A stretch of DNA of 64,000 bases from Nannocystis exedens (GTDB taxonomy: Bacteria > Myxococcota_A > Polyangia > Nannocystales > Nannocystaceae): the NCBI RefSeq assembly GCF_002343915.1, contig NZ_NETK01000001.1:10936001-11000000 (forward strand). Reading direction: 5' to 3'. The notes beneath the pieces were generated by a model that ran no database searches, had not been told where the DNA came from, and saw nothing but the letters and a program-made list of their open reading frames with translations. Of this stretch, positions 18,142-26,995 are shown one piece after another; positions within the stretch are counted from its first letter, which is position 1, and every line of letters starts with the position of its first letter. The position numbers and the translations under genes were made by a program.

Positions 18142-18900
18142 ATGCGACGCATGACCTTGACCTTCTTGATGACTTCGCTGCTCGCCTGCGGTGAGACCGG
18201 CGACACCACGACGACGTCCGGGACCGACGCCACGGCCGGCGACGACACCACCACCACGAGCGGGACCGACTCGACGACGAGCGAACCGACGACGGCGAGC
18301 GAGCCGACGTCCGGCACCGAGGGCGCGAGCGAGACGGGCACCACGACGGGCGAGACGACCAGCGTGACGACGGCGGACACCACGGACGCGACGACCGCGG
18401 ACACGACCGGCACGACCGCGGACACGACCGGCACGACCGCGGTGGACACGACCGGCGAGACGACGACGGATACGACGGGCGAGACGACCGACACGACCGG
18501 CGACACCGAGGGCACCTCGCCGCTCGTGATCGCCGTCGTCGACGCGTACCTGTACGCCGACTGCATGCCGGTGTCCGAGCCGGACCCGGTCCAGGGCACC
18601 TGGTACGTCGAGTTCGACAACACCGACAACCCGAACGACACCGCGGCGGTCCTCACCGGCGCGTCGCTGTCGCTCGAGAGCGCCGATCCGCCGGTGATCG
18701 AGCCGATCCAGGTCTCGCCGATCGAGAGCCCGCCGCTGCCCGCCGGCGAGTACATCAGCGTCGAGATGGCGAAGCTGCCCGGCATGGCCCACAGCGCCTG
18801 CGAGCACTGCGACGAGTTCTACACGCTCGTGCTCGAGTACGACGAGAACGGGGTGAAGCACCACGTCGCGGAGGCGGTCACGATCTCCTGCTCGTTCTGA
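18142..18900 (+). CDS. Thr-rich lipoprotein
   Basis: 252 residues. A short type II signal peptide (MRRMTLTFLMTSLLAC) gives Cys16 as the lipid site. Residues about 20-128 are a low-complexity linker of Thr, Asp, Gly, Ser and Glu with repeated TADTTGT/TTGETT units, typical of Nannocystis-group lipoproteins. The C-terminal domain (about 130-252) looks like a small beta-sandwich with a CEHC pair (about residues 213-216). Presumably displayed on the outer membrane with the linker as a stalk. No relation to adjacent genes; it converges on the minus-strand TPR gene across a shared hairpin. Confidence 0.8.
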   Translation: MRRMTLTFLMTSLLACGETGDTTTTSGTDATAGDDTTTTSGTDSTTSEPTTASEPTSGTEGASETGTTTGETTSVTTADTTDATTADTTGTTADTTGTTAVDTTGETTTDTTGETTDTTGDTEGTSPLVIAVVDAYLYADCMPVSEPDPVQGTWYVEFDNTDNPNDTAAVLTGASLSLESADPPVIEPIQVSPIESPPLPAGEYISVEMAKLPGMAHSACEHCDEFYTLVLEYDENGVKHHVAEAVTISCSF

Positions 18901-18909
18901 GCGCGCAAC

Positions 18910-18936
18910 GGCCCCGCACGCTCGGCGTGCGGGGCC
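18910..18936. terminator. Bidirectional hairpin between convergent genes
   Basis: A perfect 11-bp stem GGCCCCGCACG / CGTGCGGGGCC with a CTCGG loop, 10 bases after the plus-strand stop and between two converging genes. There is no T-run in either direction. Confidence 0.65.
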
Positions 18937-19001
18937 CCGCTCGGCGCCGTGACCCGAGCGTCCTGCGAGCGACGGGGCGGCGCGCCGTTTCGACTGAAGG
19001 G

Positions 19002-19049
19002 ACATGCCACTCGGGACATGCCTCTATCAGCATGTCCGCCAAGACATGT
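19002..19049. repeat. Pair of 20-bp inverted repeats before the TPR gene end
   Basis: ACATGCCACTCGGGACATGC (19002-19021) and GCATGTCCGCCAAGACATGT (19030-19049). The second ends 8 bases from the stop codon of the minus-strand gene, so it lies in that gene's 3' untranslated region. Confidence 0.85.
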
Positions 19050-19057
19050 CTCGAAGC

Positions 19058-21262
19058 TCAGCGAGGCGCGCGGGCCTTGGCCGGCAGGTCGTCCCACTCG
19101 AGGTAGCTCTGGGCCATGTCGTACTCGAAGAAGGCCATGCGCCGGGTGCCGAGGACCTTGCGCATCAGCTCCTTCGCGCCGGCCGCGTTGCCGCTGCGCC
19201 AGCGGCGGAGGGCCTCGTAGAAGTAGGCCTCGGCGCGCTCGCCGGAGTCGGAGGCGCCGCGCAGAAGGTCGTCGAAGCTGAGCTTGCCCTGGGCGTGCTC
19301 GGCCAGGCGGGTCGGCCAGCGCTCGCCCTTGTAGGCCTCGAGGAAGGCGATCACGCCGGGGTCCTGCGGCCGGTTCTGCCGCGCCGCCATCTCGTGCAGC
19401 CACAGCGCGAAGTACAGCTTGAGGCTGCCGCGCAGGTCCTCGCGCGGGGCGGCGGCGCGGAAGATCGCCAGGGCCTCGTCGTAGTAGCCGTGGCTGACGA
19501 GGAAGATCATCGGCTCGGCGTAGGCCTCGGCGCGGCCGTCGGCGGTGTCGCGGGCCTGGCGGAAGTCGGCGACCGCCTGCTCGACGTCGCCGAGGTGGAA
19601 CAGCAGCTTGCCGCGATCGATGAGCCGCGAGGCGCGCTCGCCCGGGGGGATGCTGGGGAAGGCGATCAGCTTGTTGAGCTGGCGCAGGGCGGTCTGCATC
19701 TCCTGCTGGGCCTCGGCGGTCTTGCCCTCGCGGCGGGCGATCGCGGCCAGCTGCGCGCGGCCCTGGGTCTCCCAGCGGAGGCGCAGCAGCTGGTTGTCGA
19801 ACGGCAGGCCGAGCAAGGTCTCGTAGTGACGGCGGGCCTCGGCGACCTTGCCGTCCTTGAACTCGATGGTGCCGAGCAGGTCGAGCGCGGCCGGCTGCGG
19901 CTCGCCGCGGACGCTGCGCTGCAGCAGGTCCTTGGCCCGGTCGACGCTGCCCTGCTCGTAGAGCGCCTCGGCGAGGGTGTACTGCGCCTCGGCGAGGCCG
20001 GGGCGGATCGGGCGGTCGCGCCACAGCTCGACCGCGCGGGCGTGGAACTTCTCGAGCTGGGGCATCCGCGCGAGCGCGGCGTCGAGGTCGATGGCGGCGA
20101 TCCGCTCGAGGCTGGTCTGCTGCATCGAGGCGAGGTCCTGCCACGCGTCGAAGATGTCCTCCTTGAGCTCGACGGTGCGCCGCAGGTGGGCGATCGAGGC
20201 GTCGACGAGGCCGGCCTTGCGCAGCGCGCGGGCCAGCAGCAGGTGCGCGAACGGATCGTCGGGGAAGCGCTGGACGGCCCGCCGCGCCAGGTTCTCGACG
20301 ATGCCCCAGCCCTGGGTCAGGAACGCCGGAGGTATCCTTTCGGACATGTCCTCATCGTCAGGCAGGAACTGCCGCGCCAGCTCGAGCAGCGGCCGGGCGC
20401 TCTTCTTGGCGTTGCGCGCGCTGTCGAGGTACTCCATCAGCTTGCGCGTCGGCATGTCGAGCTCGACGCGGGCCAGCGCCTGGCCGGCGCCGTCGAAGTC
20501 GTCGGCGCGGAGGTAGAGGCGGGTGACGAGGTAGCCGGTGACCTCGGCCCGGTGGCGCGCGGCGAGCCCGAGCTCGAGGTTCTCGCTGCTGCTGGCGACC
20601 TCGATCGCGGCCTCGTAGCGGGCGACGTAGAGGTCGGTCAGGCGCTGGACCACGAACGGGGCCGGGAAGTCGGCGGCGATCTCCTCGAGCGACTCCTCGA
20701 GCTCCTCGTGGCGCAGCACCGGCTCGTCGCTGAACGGGCTGTTGCGCACGACCCAGCCCTCGATCTCGGTCCAGCTGGCGATCGCCCGCTTGCGCACGTC
20801 GTCGTCGCCGAATTGCTGCTCGATGGCGGCGGCGAACAGCGCCGGCGACTCGTTGCCGCGGCGCGCGGCGGCGACGTAGATCCGGTGGGCCGCCGCGCAC
20901 AGGCCGGGCTCGATCTGCCGCGGCCCGCGGAGCTCGCTCGGGCGCCACAGGCCGGCGGCGAACTGCAGCGCCTCGACCGCCTCCTCGGGGCGCTTGTCGT
21001 CGAGGGTCTTGTCGATGTAGCGGACCAGGAAGTCGAGCAGGACGCGGCGGAAGTCGGCGCGCTTGGGGCTGTTCTCGGGCAGCAGCGCGAACTGGTTGAG
21101 CGCGAGCGCGAAGTGATCGAGGTCGGGGATCGACTTGGGCGCCTCGGGCGCCTGGAGCTCGCCACGCGGGGCCCGGGCGCAGGCGGGCAGCAGCGGGGCG
21201 GCGGCGAGCAAGAGCGCGAGCCAGGCCGTGAGAGGCGAGGTGCCGGAGAGAAAGAGGCGCAC
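19058..21262 (-). CDS. TPR-repeat lipoprotein
   Basis: 734 residues from a GTG start. The N-terminus is a type II signal (VRLFLSGTSPLTAWLALLLA, then PLLPAC). The rest is almost entirely helical and built of tetratricopeptide-like repeats, clearest from about residue 330 (FAHLLLARALRKAGLVDASI, AEAQYTLAEALYEQGSVDRA, EFKDGKVAEARRHYETLLG). Such proteins are scaffolds for multiprotein complexes; the partner is unknown. The frame is open far upstream through the next gene, so the start rests on the signal peptide and no ribosome site is obvious. A repeat copy lies in frame near 20344-20363 and encodes Asp-Met-Ser in a loop. Follows the FadL-like gene by 56 bases, so probably cotranscribed. Confidence 0.8.
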   Translation of the reverse strand: MRLFLSGTSPLTAWLALLLAAAPLLPACARAPRGELQAPEAPKSIPDLDHFALALNQFALLPENSPKRADFRRVLLDFLVRYIDKTLDDKRPEEAVEALQFAAGLWRPSELRGPRQIEPGLCAAAHRIYVAAARRGNESPALFAAAIEQQFGDDDVRKRAIASWTEIEGWVVRNSPFSDEPVLRHEELEESLEEIAADFPAPFVVQRLTDLYVARYEAAIEVASSSENLELGLAARHRAEVTGYLVTRLYLRADDFDGAGQALARVELDMPTRKLMEYLDSARNAKKSARPLLELARQFLPDDEDMSERIPPAFLTQGWGIVENLARRAVQRFPDDPFAHLLLARALRKAGLVDASIAHLRRTVELKEDIFDAWQDLASMQQTSLERIAAIDLDAALARMPQLEKFHARAVELWRDRPIRPGLAEAQYTLAEALYEQGSVDRAKDLLQRSVRGEPQPAALDLLGTIEFKDGKVAEARRHYETLLGLPFDNQLLRLRWETQGRAQLAAIARREGKTAEAQQEMQTALRQLNKLIAFPSIPPGERASRLIDRGKLLFHLGDVEQAVADFRQARDTADGRAEAYAEPMIFLVSHGYYDEALAIFRAAAPREDLRGSLKLYFALWLHEMAARQNRPQDPGVIAFLEAYKGERWPTRLAEHAQGKLSFDDLLRGASDSGERAEAYFYEALRRWRSGNAAGAKELMRKVLGTRRMAFFEYDMAQSYLEWDDLPAKARAPR

Positions 21263-21318
21263 GATGCCCAGTGTACGCAGACCCTCGCGCCGCGGCCAGC
21301 CACGAGGCGCGCAGGCCG

Positions 21319-22989
21319 CTATTCGCGGCCGGGCGTGCGCTCCGCCCACCGCAGGGTCAGCATGAAGGTGTGCACCGCGCCGGTGTAGCGGCCGGCGTTG
21401 CTCGGCCTGCCGCGCCCGGCGAGCACGAGCGCGGCGTCGTCGCTGTTGATGTCGCCGCCGGCGGCGGCGAACCGGGTCGCGGCCGCGGGATCGAAGTCGC
21501 CGGGCCGGCCGGTGCTGCTCGGCAAGTAGAGGTCGAAGCCGTAGCCGGGCACGATCTGCAGGTTGCTCGAGCCGACCCGCAGCGGCACGCCGACGGTGAT
21601 GCCCGCGCGCCAGCCGTCGTTGTTGCCGGGCTCGCGCGCGCCCCTGCGGACCACCGGCGACGAGACGTGCCCGCCCAGCACCGCGGCGAGGTTCGAGCGG
21701 GCCTGATAGGTGGTGTAGACGTCGAAGCCGAACAGGTCCTGGCGGCCGCGATAGCGCGTGCTCTCGGGCAACAGCACGCTGTTGCGATCGAGGCCGACGA
21801 GGCTTATCTGCTGGCTGCCCATGTCGGCGCAACTTCGCACGCCGGCGCCGCGGCCGACGATGTCGTTGCAGAGGTCCATCCAGTAGAGGTTGGTGTCGAT
21901 GTGCCAGAAGCGGCCGCGATCGAGGACGAAGGCGGCCCCGATCGCGGCCTCGCGGCTGACTCGCTCGGTCAGCGTGGCGTCGATCGGGCTGGCGACGCTG
22001 CACGGCAGGACGTCCGAGTCGGTGCCCTCGGTGGTGTCGGGCCGGCACACCAGCGCGTCCCCGGCCAGCGTCAGTTCGCCGCCGCGCACCAGCGGGCGCG
22101 TGCGGTAGCGCAGGCCGAGCGTGACGCGATCGCTGACGTCGACGGCGAGGCCGAAGGTGAGGGCGACATCGAAGCCGGCGGGCCTGTCGTCGCGATCGGG
22201 CAGCCACCGCGTGCGCCCGTTGAAGCCGAGCCGCTCGGCGCACAGCGGGTTCTCGACGCGGTTGCAGCGCGGGCCGTCGTCGCGGTGCTCGGACAGGACG
22301 GTGCTGTTGTCGTAGGAGAACCGCTGGCGCAGCCGCGGCAGGTGGACGCCGATGCCGATCCGCAGGCTGGCGAGGATGTTCCACGCGACGGCGATGGTGA
22401 TGTCGGTGCGCTGCGTGGCGGCGCCGCCGTTGAGCTTGCAGTTGGGGTCGTCGCGCCGGCAGAAGAGCGGCGGGCGGCCGTCCTCCTCGGGCGCGAGGTG
22501 CCAGCGCAGGCGATCGTCGCTGCTGTAGTGGATCTCGCTGCCGAGATCGTAGGCGCCGATCCCGACGGCGAACGGCTCGAAGTAGAGGCTGCCGGCGACG
22601 AAGTAGCCGCCGAGCGGGTTGTTGAGGTTGATCCGCGGGCCCAGCTCGCCGGTCGGGGTGCCGTCGGGCGCGACGGCCTCGCGCCGGATCCACCGCTGAT
22701 CGAGGCCTCCGGCGCCGCCGAACTGGAAGCGAAAGCCCTTCATTCCGGCGAGCATCGCCGGGTTATGGTGGAGCGCCGTCAACGAGCGGCTGGCGGGGCC
22801 CTGCGGCTCGGCACCGCCGAGTCGTTGCGCCTGGCCGGGGGCGGCCTCGGCGAGCGCCGGCGCACCGAGGAGAGCGGCCGCGACGACCCCGCAAACGAGG
22901 CTTTGCGCGATTTCGCGCGCGCGCCCGCGGGCGGAGCGGAGGACTCGTGGTCCGTCCGAGGTTCGCCGCCGCCGTCGCCGAGAGCGCAT
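21319..22989 (-). CDS. FadL/OmpP1-like outer-membrane beta-barrel protein
   Basis: 556 residues. An Arg-rich start precedes a signal-like stretch (SLVCGVVAAALLGAPALAEAAP). The mature N-terminus has SRSLTALHHNPAMLAGMKG, which resembles the Asn-Pro-Ala start of FadL/TodX-type hydrophobic-substrate channels, and the body alternates strands with aromatic girdle residues to a C-terminal strand (HTFMLTLRWAERTPGRE). Four or more Cys-containing loops (CRRDDPNC, CNRVENPLC, CRPDTTEG, CSVAS) suggest disulphide-tied extracellular loops. A channel for hydrophobic molecules is inferred from the fold type only. Its start could be further in if the Arg-rich lead is not translated. First gene of a pair with the TPR lipoprotein. 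Confidence 0.7.
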   Translation of the reverse strand: MRSRRRRRRTSDGPRVLRSARGRAREIAQSLVCGVVAAALLGAPALAEAAPGQAQRLGGAEPQGPASRSLTALHHNPAMLAGMKGFRFQFGGAGGLDQRWIRREAVAPDGTPTGELGPRINLNNPLGGYFVAGSLYFEPFAVGIGAYDLGSEIHYSSDDRLRWHLAPEEDGRPPLFCRRDDPNCKLNGGAATQRTDITIAVAWNILASLRIGIGVHLPRLRQRFSYDNSTVLSEHRDDGPRCNRVENPLCAERLGFNGRTRWLPDRDDRPAGFDVALTFGLAVDVSDRVTLGLRYRTRPLVRGGELTLAGDALVCRPDTTEGTDSDVLPCSVASPIDATLTERVSREAAIGAAFVLDRGRFWHIDTNLYWMDLCNDIVGRGAGVRSCADMGSQQISLVGLDRNSVLLPESTRYRGRQDLFGFDVYTTYQARSNLAAVLGGHVSSPVVRRGAREPGNNDGWRAGITVGVPLRVGSSNLQIVPGYGFDLYLPSSTGRPGDFDPAAATRFAAAGGDINSDDAALVLAGRGRPSNAGRYTGAVHTFMLTLRWAERTPGRE

Positions 22990-23122
22990 CGCGGGGGGCA
23001 GGATAACCCGGTTTGACCGCGTCGGCCGCAGTTGACCCGCGCGCCATCAACTTCTTAGGATGCCACGGCGTACCGAGGACCACGCTCGCGCCTCCCGAGC
23101 GAGCACCTCGTGGGGGACGTGC

Positions 23123-24004
23123 ATGAGCAAGACGCTGCGCCAGTTCCAATGTCGTGATGACCTCTGGGCCCGGGTCGAGGCCCTCGCCAAACGCCGTGGG
23201 ATCGCCACCGACGATGTCGTTCAGGCGGCGCTGCTGCAGCTGTTCAAGGGCGCGGCCAAGGGCAAAAAGGACGAGAGCTCGGGGATGACGGCCCCGCCCC
23301 CGGCCGGCCCCAATACGCCGCCCCGGTCGGTGTTGTCCACACAACCCGGGCACCCCGGCGCCGCCCGGCCGGCCTCGGCCCCGCTGCCCAGCGCCGCCCC
23401 GGTGCCGCGTCCGCCCGGCGTTCGCCCCCCGCCGTCGGGTCCGATGACCTCGCCGCCGCCCGGCCCCGCAGCGCCGCCCGCCAGCATCAGCTCGAGCCAG
23501 AATCGCGCCCCGAGCGCGCTGCCGCAGCCGCGCCTGCCCAAGCCGGCCACGGCCCCTTCGACGCCGGTGCCGCCGCCGGCCTCCATCCCCGCGGCCCCGC
23601 CGACCCTCGGCGCGCCGAGCCCCGCCAAGGTCGCGCCGTCGCTGCCGCGCCCGCCGACGGGGGCCTCGCGCCTGCCGCCCCCGACCGGCGCGCCGCTCAG
23701 CAAGCCGCGCCCGCTGTACGTGCTGTTCGAGGGCCAGTGGTACGAGATCGACAAGGAGGAGTTCGTGATCGGCCGCGGTCAGAAGTTCTCCGACCTGGCG
23801 ATCAAGGACGCCAACATCTCGCGCCGCCACGCGTCGGTGGTCCGCCGCGGCAACGACTACTTCATCAAGGACCTCGGCAGCACCAACGGCATCGAGTTCG
23901 AGGGCCAGCGCGTCGACAACCACAAGGTCAACGACGGCAGCGTGTACTTCCTGTGCGACCACGAGCTGCGGTTCACGTTCACGCCGCCGAACGCAGCGAC
24001 CTGA
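23123..24004 (+). CDS. FHA protein with N-terminal RHH-like segment
   Basis: 293 residues. The first 45 residues (QFQCRDDLWARVEALAKRRG, then a second helix ending VVQAALLQLF) look like a ribbon-helix-helix or short helical DNA-binding unit. A Pro/Ala/Ser linker of about 150 residues follows, then a complete FHA domain at about 205-290 (VIGRGQKFSDLAI, SRRHASV, DLGSTNGIEF), which should bind phosphothreonine. ATG 23123 has GGGGGA at 23112-23117; an earlier ATG at 23060 lacks one. This combination would let a DNA-bound protein respond to Ser/Thr kinases, which is inference. It ends 41 bases before recG, with a small hairpin GAGAGACCTGTCTCTC (24008-24023) between. Confidence 0.85.
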   Translation: MSKTLRQFQCRDDLWARVEALAKRRGIATDDVVQAALLQLFKGAAKGKKDESSGMTAPPPAGPNTPPRSVLSTQPGHPGAARPASAPLPSAAPVPRPPGVRPPPSGPMTSPPPGPAAPPASISSSQNRAPSALPQPRLPKPATAPSTPVPPPASIPAAPPTLGAPSPAKVAPSLPRPPTGASRLPPPTGAPLSKPRPLYVLFEGQWYEIDKEEFVIGRGQKFSDLAIKDANISRRHASVVRRGNDYFIKDLGSTNGIEFEGQRVDNHKVNDGSVYFLCDHELRFTFTPPNAAT

Positions 24005-24045
24005 CCTGAGAGACCTGTCTCTCGCTACCTGAACGATCGGTCATC

Positions 24046-26136
24046 GTGCCGCCGCGCGACAGCGAGGCCGGCGAGCTCGGCGCCCTGCCGGGCGTCGGGC
24101 CCAAGACCGCCGCCAAATTGGCCGCCCACGGGCTTTACACGCTGGCCGACCTGGCCCGCGTGGTGCCGACCGGCTACCGCGACCGCCGCCACCGCACGCC
24201 GCTGTCGCAGGCGGCCGACGGGGCCGAGGCGGCGGTGGTGGCGACGATCCGCAAGTTCTCGCAGCGGTTCTTCCGCGGCCGCTTCTTCGCCGGGCTCGAC
24301 TGCGTGGTCGAGGAGGGCGGCCGCGAGATCGGGCTGCAGTGCCAGTGGTTCCACCGCGTCGGCGGGCTGGCCGAACGCGCGCAGGCCGGCAAGCGGGTGC
24401 TGCTGGTCGGCCGCGTCAGCCGCAAGAAAGGCAAGCTGGCGCTGATCCACCCGGAGATCCGCGATCCCGAGGCGCCGGGGCCGGCGATCTCGGTCCGCTA
24501 CCCGGAGGTCGAGGGCGTCGGCGAGGCGACGCTGGCCAAGCTTTGCCGCGCGGCGCTCGAGCGGCTCGGGCCGTCGCTCGTCGATCCGCTGCCGCCCGAG
24601 CTGTGCGCGCGCCTGAACCTGATGCCGCTCGCGCAAGCGCTGGCGCTGCTGCACGCGCCCGACGAGGCGCTGCCGGTCGAGGACATCGCGGCGCTGCAGG
24701 CCGGGCGCTCGCCGGCGCACCGGCGCCTGCTGTTCGAGGAGCTGCTGGTGGCCCAGCTGGCGCTGCTCCGCCGCCGCGCCGCCGCGCAGGCGCTGCCGGT
24801 GACGGTGACGCTGCTGCCGGACGAGGGCGCCCGTCGCGAGCAGCTGCGCGCGTGCGTGCCGTTCGAGCCGACGCGGGCGCAGTGGGCGGCGATCGACGAG
24901 ATCGAGGCCGATCTGGCGCGCCCGCGGCCGATGCTGCGCCTGCTGCAGGGCGACGTCGGCTCGGGCAAGACGCTGGTGGCGTTCGCGGCCAGCGCGGGGA
25001 TCGTGGCCGCGGGCGGGCAGGCGGCCTGGATGGCGCCGACCGAGATCCTGGCCCAGCAGCACGTGGCGACGCTGCGTCCGTGGTGCGCGGCGGCGGGGAT
25101 CCGGCTGGCGCTGCTGACCGGCTCGATGTCCCGCAGCGAGCGCGCGGCGGTGATCGCGGCGGCGGCCGCGGGCACGGCCGATCTGGTGGTGGGGACCCAC
25201 GCGCTGCTGACCGAGGGCGTGCAGTTCCGCCGCCTCGGGCTGGTGGTGGTCGACGAGCAGCACCGCTTCGGCGTGCGCCAGCGGGCGTTGCTGCGCGACA
25301 AGGGCCGGGCGCCGCACCTGCTGGTGCTGACGGCGACGCCGATCCCGCGCACGCTGGCGCTGTCGCTGGTCGGCGAGCTCGACGTGTCGACGCTGCGCGA
25401 GGCCCCGCCGGGCCGCCGCCCGCCCGACACGACGCTGATGGCAGGACCGGTGGCGCGGGCGCGCTTCCGCCTGGCCGAGCATGTCCGCCGGGACATGTTG
25501 CAGGGCTTCGTGGTGTGCCCGCAGATCGAGGCCGGCGCGCGCGAAGCCAGCGACGTCGACGAGGCGGCGGCCGAGCTGCGGGCGCTGCTGCCGGGCAAGC
25601 GGATCGAGGTGATCCACGGCCGCGTCGACCCGGCCCGCCGCGCGGCGGCGATGGAGGCGTTCCGCGCCGGGGCGATCGACGTGCTGGTGGCGACGACGGT
25701 GATCGAGGTCGGGGTGGATGTCCCCGAGGCCAGGTTCATGCTGATCGAGCACGCCGAGCACTTCGGGCTGTCGCAGCTGCACCAGCTGCGCGGGCGGATC
25801 GGCCGCGGGACGGCGCCGTCGTGGTGCCTGCTGCACACCGGCGCGGAGCCGGGCAGCGCGGCGGCGCGGCGGCTGCAGGTGCTGGCCGACACCCACGACG
25901 GCTTCACGGTGGCGGAGCGCGACCTGGCGGAGCGCGGCCCCGGCGAGCTGTTCGGGCTGCGCCAGGCCGGTCGCGTGGCCTGGGCCGGGCTCGCCGGCGA
26001 GGGCGTGGCGCTGCTCGAGTCGGCGCGCGCGCTGGCGAGCGAGCTCCTGGCGCGCGACCCGGGCTTGAACGGCTACGCGGCGCTGCGCGAGCGGGTCGAA
26101 CGCCACGCGCGACCCGAGGCCGGCGACGCCGGCTGA
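24046..26136 (+). CDS. recG: ATP-dependent DNA helicase RecG
   Basis: 696 residues, normal length. RecG regresses stalled replication forks and unwinds branched DNA. The N-terminal wedge/OB region (residues 1-270; LPGVGPKTAAKLAAHGL, RYPEVEGVG) precedes the superfamily 2 motor: Walker A GDVGSGKT (302-309), DEQH (403-406), TATPIPRT, and QLRGRIGRG. GTG start at 24046. One nearly perfect repeat copy lies in frame at 25479-25498 and encodes HVRRDML between the helicase lobes. The 331-base gap after the stop holds another repeat cluster. Confidence 0.97.
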   Translation: MPPRDSEAGELGALPGVGPKTAAKLAAHGLYTLADLARVVPTGYRDRRHRTPLSQAADGAEAAVVATIRKFSQRFFRGRFFAGLDCVVEEGGREIGLQCQWFHRVGGLAERAQAGKRVLLVGRVSRKKGKLALIHPEIRDPEAPGPAISVRYPEVEGVGEATLAKLCRAALERLGPSLVDPLPPELCARLNLMPLAQALALLHAPDEALPVEDIAALQAGRSPAHRRLLFEELLVAQLALLRRRAAAQALPVTVTLLPDEGARREQLRACVPFEPTRAQWAAIDEIEADLARPRPMLRLLQGDVGSGKTLVAFAASAGIVAAGGQAAWMAPTEILAQQHVATLRPWCAAAGIRLALLTGSMSRSERAAVIAAAAAGTADLVVGTHALLTEGVQFRRLGLVVVDEQHRFGVRQRALLRDKGRAPHLLVLTATPIPRTLALSLVGELDVSTLREAPPGRRPPDTTLMAGPVARARFRLAEHVRRDMLQGFVVCPQIEAGAREASDVDEAAAELRALLPGKRIEVIHGRVDPARRAAAMEAFRAGAIDVLVATTVIEVGVDVPEARFMLIEHAEHFGLSQLHQLRGRIGRGTAPSWCLLHTGAEPGSAAARRLQVLADTHDGFTVAERDLAERGPGELFGLRQAGRVAWAGLAGEGVALLESARALASELLARDPGLNGYAALRERVERHARPEAGDAG
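25479..25498. repeat. 20-bp inverted repeat inside recG
   Basis: GCATGTCCGCCGGGACATGT: a near-perfect 8-4-8 copy within coding sequence, encoding HVRRDML without disturbing the frame. Confidence 0.85.
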
Positions 26137-26467
26137 ACGAGGCGAGCCACGCGGGGATGCGCCGCGAGACCGCGGGTCCTGCCCGGATGGGGCGCAGCTT
26201 CGCCCCGGGCAGGGGAGCGCTGCGGACGAGCTGCGCTTCCCGACCGGCCCGAGGCGCTCGCGCCTGGCGACCGCCACCATGAGACGGCCTGCGCTTCGGG
26301 ACAGGTCCAGGGCGACGGTGGGCCGCAGCGCTGCTCTCCCGAGCGGGCCCGACGCGGCCCCCATCATGCCCGAAGGACATGTCGTCTCGCGCATGCTCGA
26401 ACGGGCATGCTCTCGCGTGCATGCGCGCGAGCACATGTCGCTTCAGACATGCGCAGCGCGGCGCGGC
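26137..26467. repeat. Gap after recG with five 20-bp inverted repeats
   Basis: No gene seen in 331 bases between recG and a converging minus-strand gene. Copies: 26287-26306 (degenerate left arm), 26363-26382, 26391-26410 (GCATGCTCGAACGGGCATGC), 26419-26438 and 26433-26452 (ACATGTCGCTTCAGACATGC). The last two overlap by 6 bases and share the central ACATGT, so alternative hairpins are possible. Confidence 0.8.
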
Positions 26468-26989
26468 TCAGCGGACGGTCGCGGGCTCCCAGGTGTGGAC
26501 GAGCCAGAGGTAGCCGGCGAGGGCGAGGCCGAAGCCGACGAGGTAGATCGGGCCGATCGTGCGCCAGCGGTCGCGGGCGCGGGCCTCGGTGAGGCGGACG
26601 AGGCCCGCGCGGTCGAGGCTGCGGGCGAGCTCGGGGCGCTCGTCGGGCGGGAGGTTGAGGTCGACGAGCAGGCGCGGCAACAGCTCGGGGCGCAGGCGCT
26701 CGACGGCGGCCCAGGCGTCGTCGGCGAGCGCCGGGTCGGGGCTGTGGAGCGCTCGCACCACGCCGGGGACCTCGTAGTAGAAGGCGGTGACGAAGCCCGA
26801 CAGGCCGGTGACCAGGGCGACCAGGTTGAGGCTGATGTAGAACGGGTCGTCGTGGCCCAGGACCATCAGCAGGTAGATGTAGAGGACCGCGAGGTAGAGC
26901 GAGACCAGGCGGCCGGCCCAGGTGAGGAGCCAGCGGTGGCGGACCTCGCGGCGATAACCGGCGACCAGGGCGTCGACCCGCGCAGACAT
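26468..26989 (-). CDS. Small integral membrane protein, function unknown
   Basis: 173 residues with three clear hydrophobic helices: about 28-44 (LYLAVLYIYLLMVLG), 52-70 (LNLVALVTGLSGFVTAFYY) and 148-165 (IYLVGFGLALAGYLWLV). Between the second and third is a soluble helical segment of about 75 residues rich in Leu, Arg and Glu. No family recognised. It begins 6 bases after the glucokinase gene, so it is the second gene of that operon; nothing in it suggests sugar transport. Confidence 0.75.
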   Translation of the reverse strand: MSARVDALVAGYRREVRHRWLLTWAGRLVSLYLAVLYIYLLMVLGHDDPFYISLNLVALVTGLSGFVTAFYYEVPGVVRALHSPDPALADDAWAAVERLRPELLPRLLVDLNLPPDERPELARSLDRAGLVRLTEARARDRWRTIGPIYLVGFGLALAGYLWLVHTWEPATVR

Positions 26990-26995
26990 GGCTCC

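Noticed and set aside
19058..22693. A single 1211-codon minus-strand frame covering both TPR and FadL-like regions
   Set aside because: The upstream half is out of frame with the barrel protein; the TPR lipoprotein has its own signal peptide at 21262.
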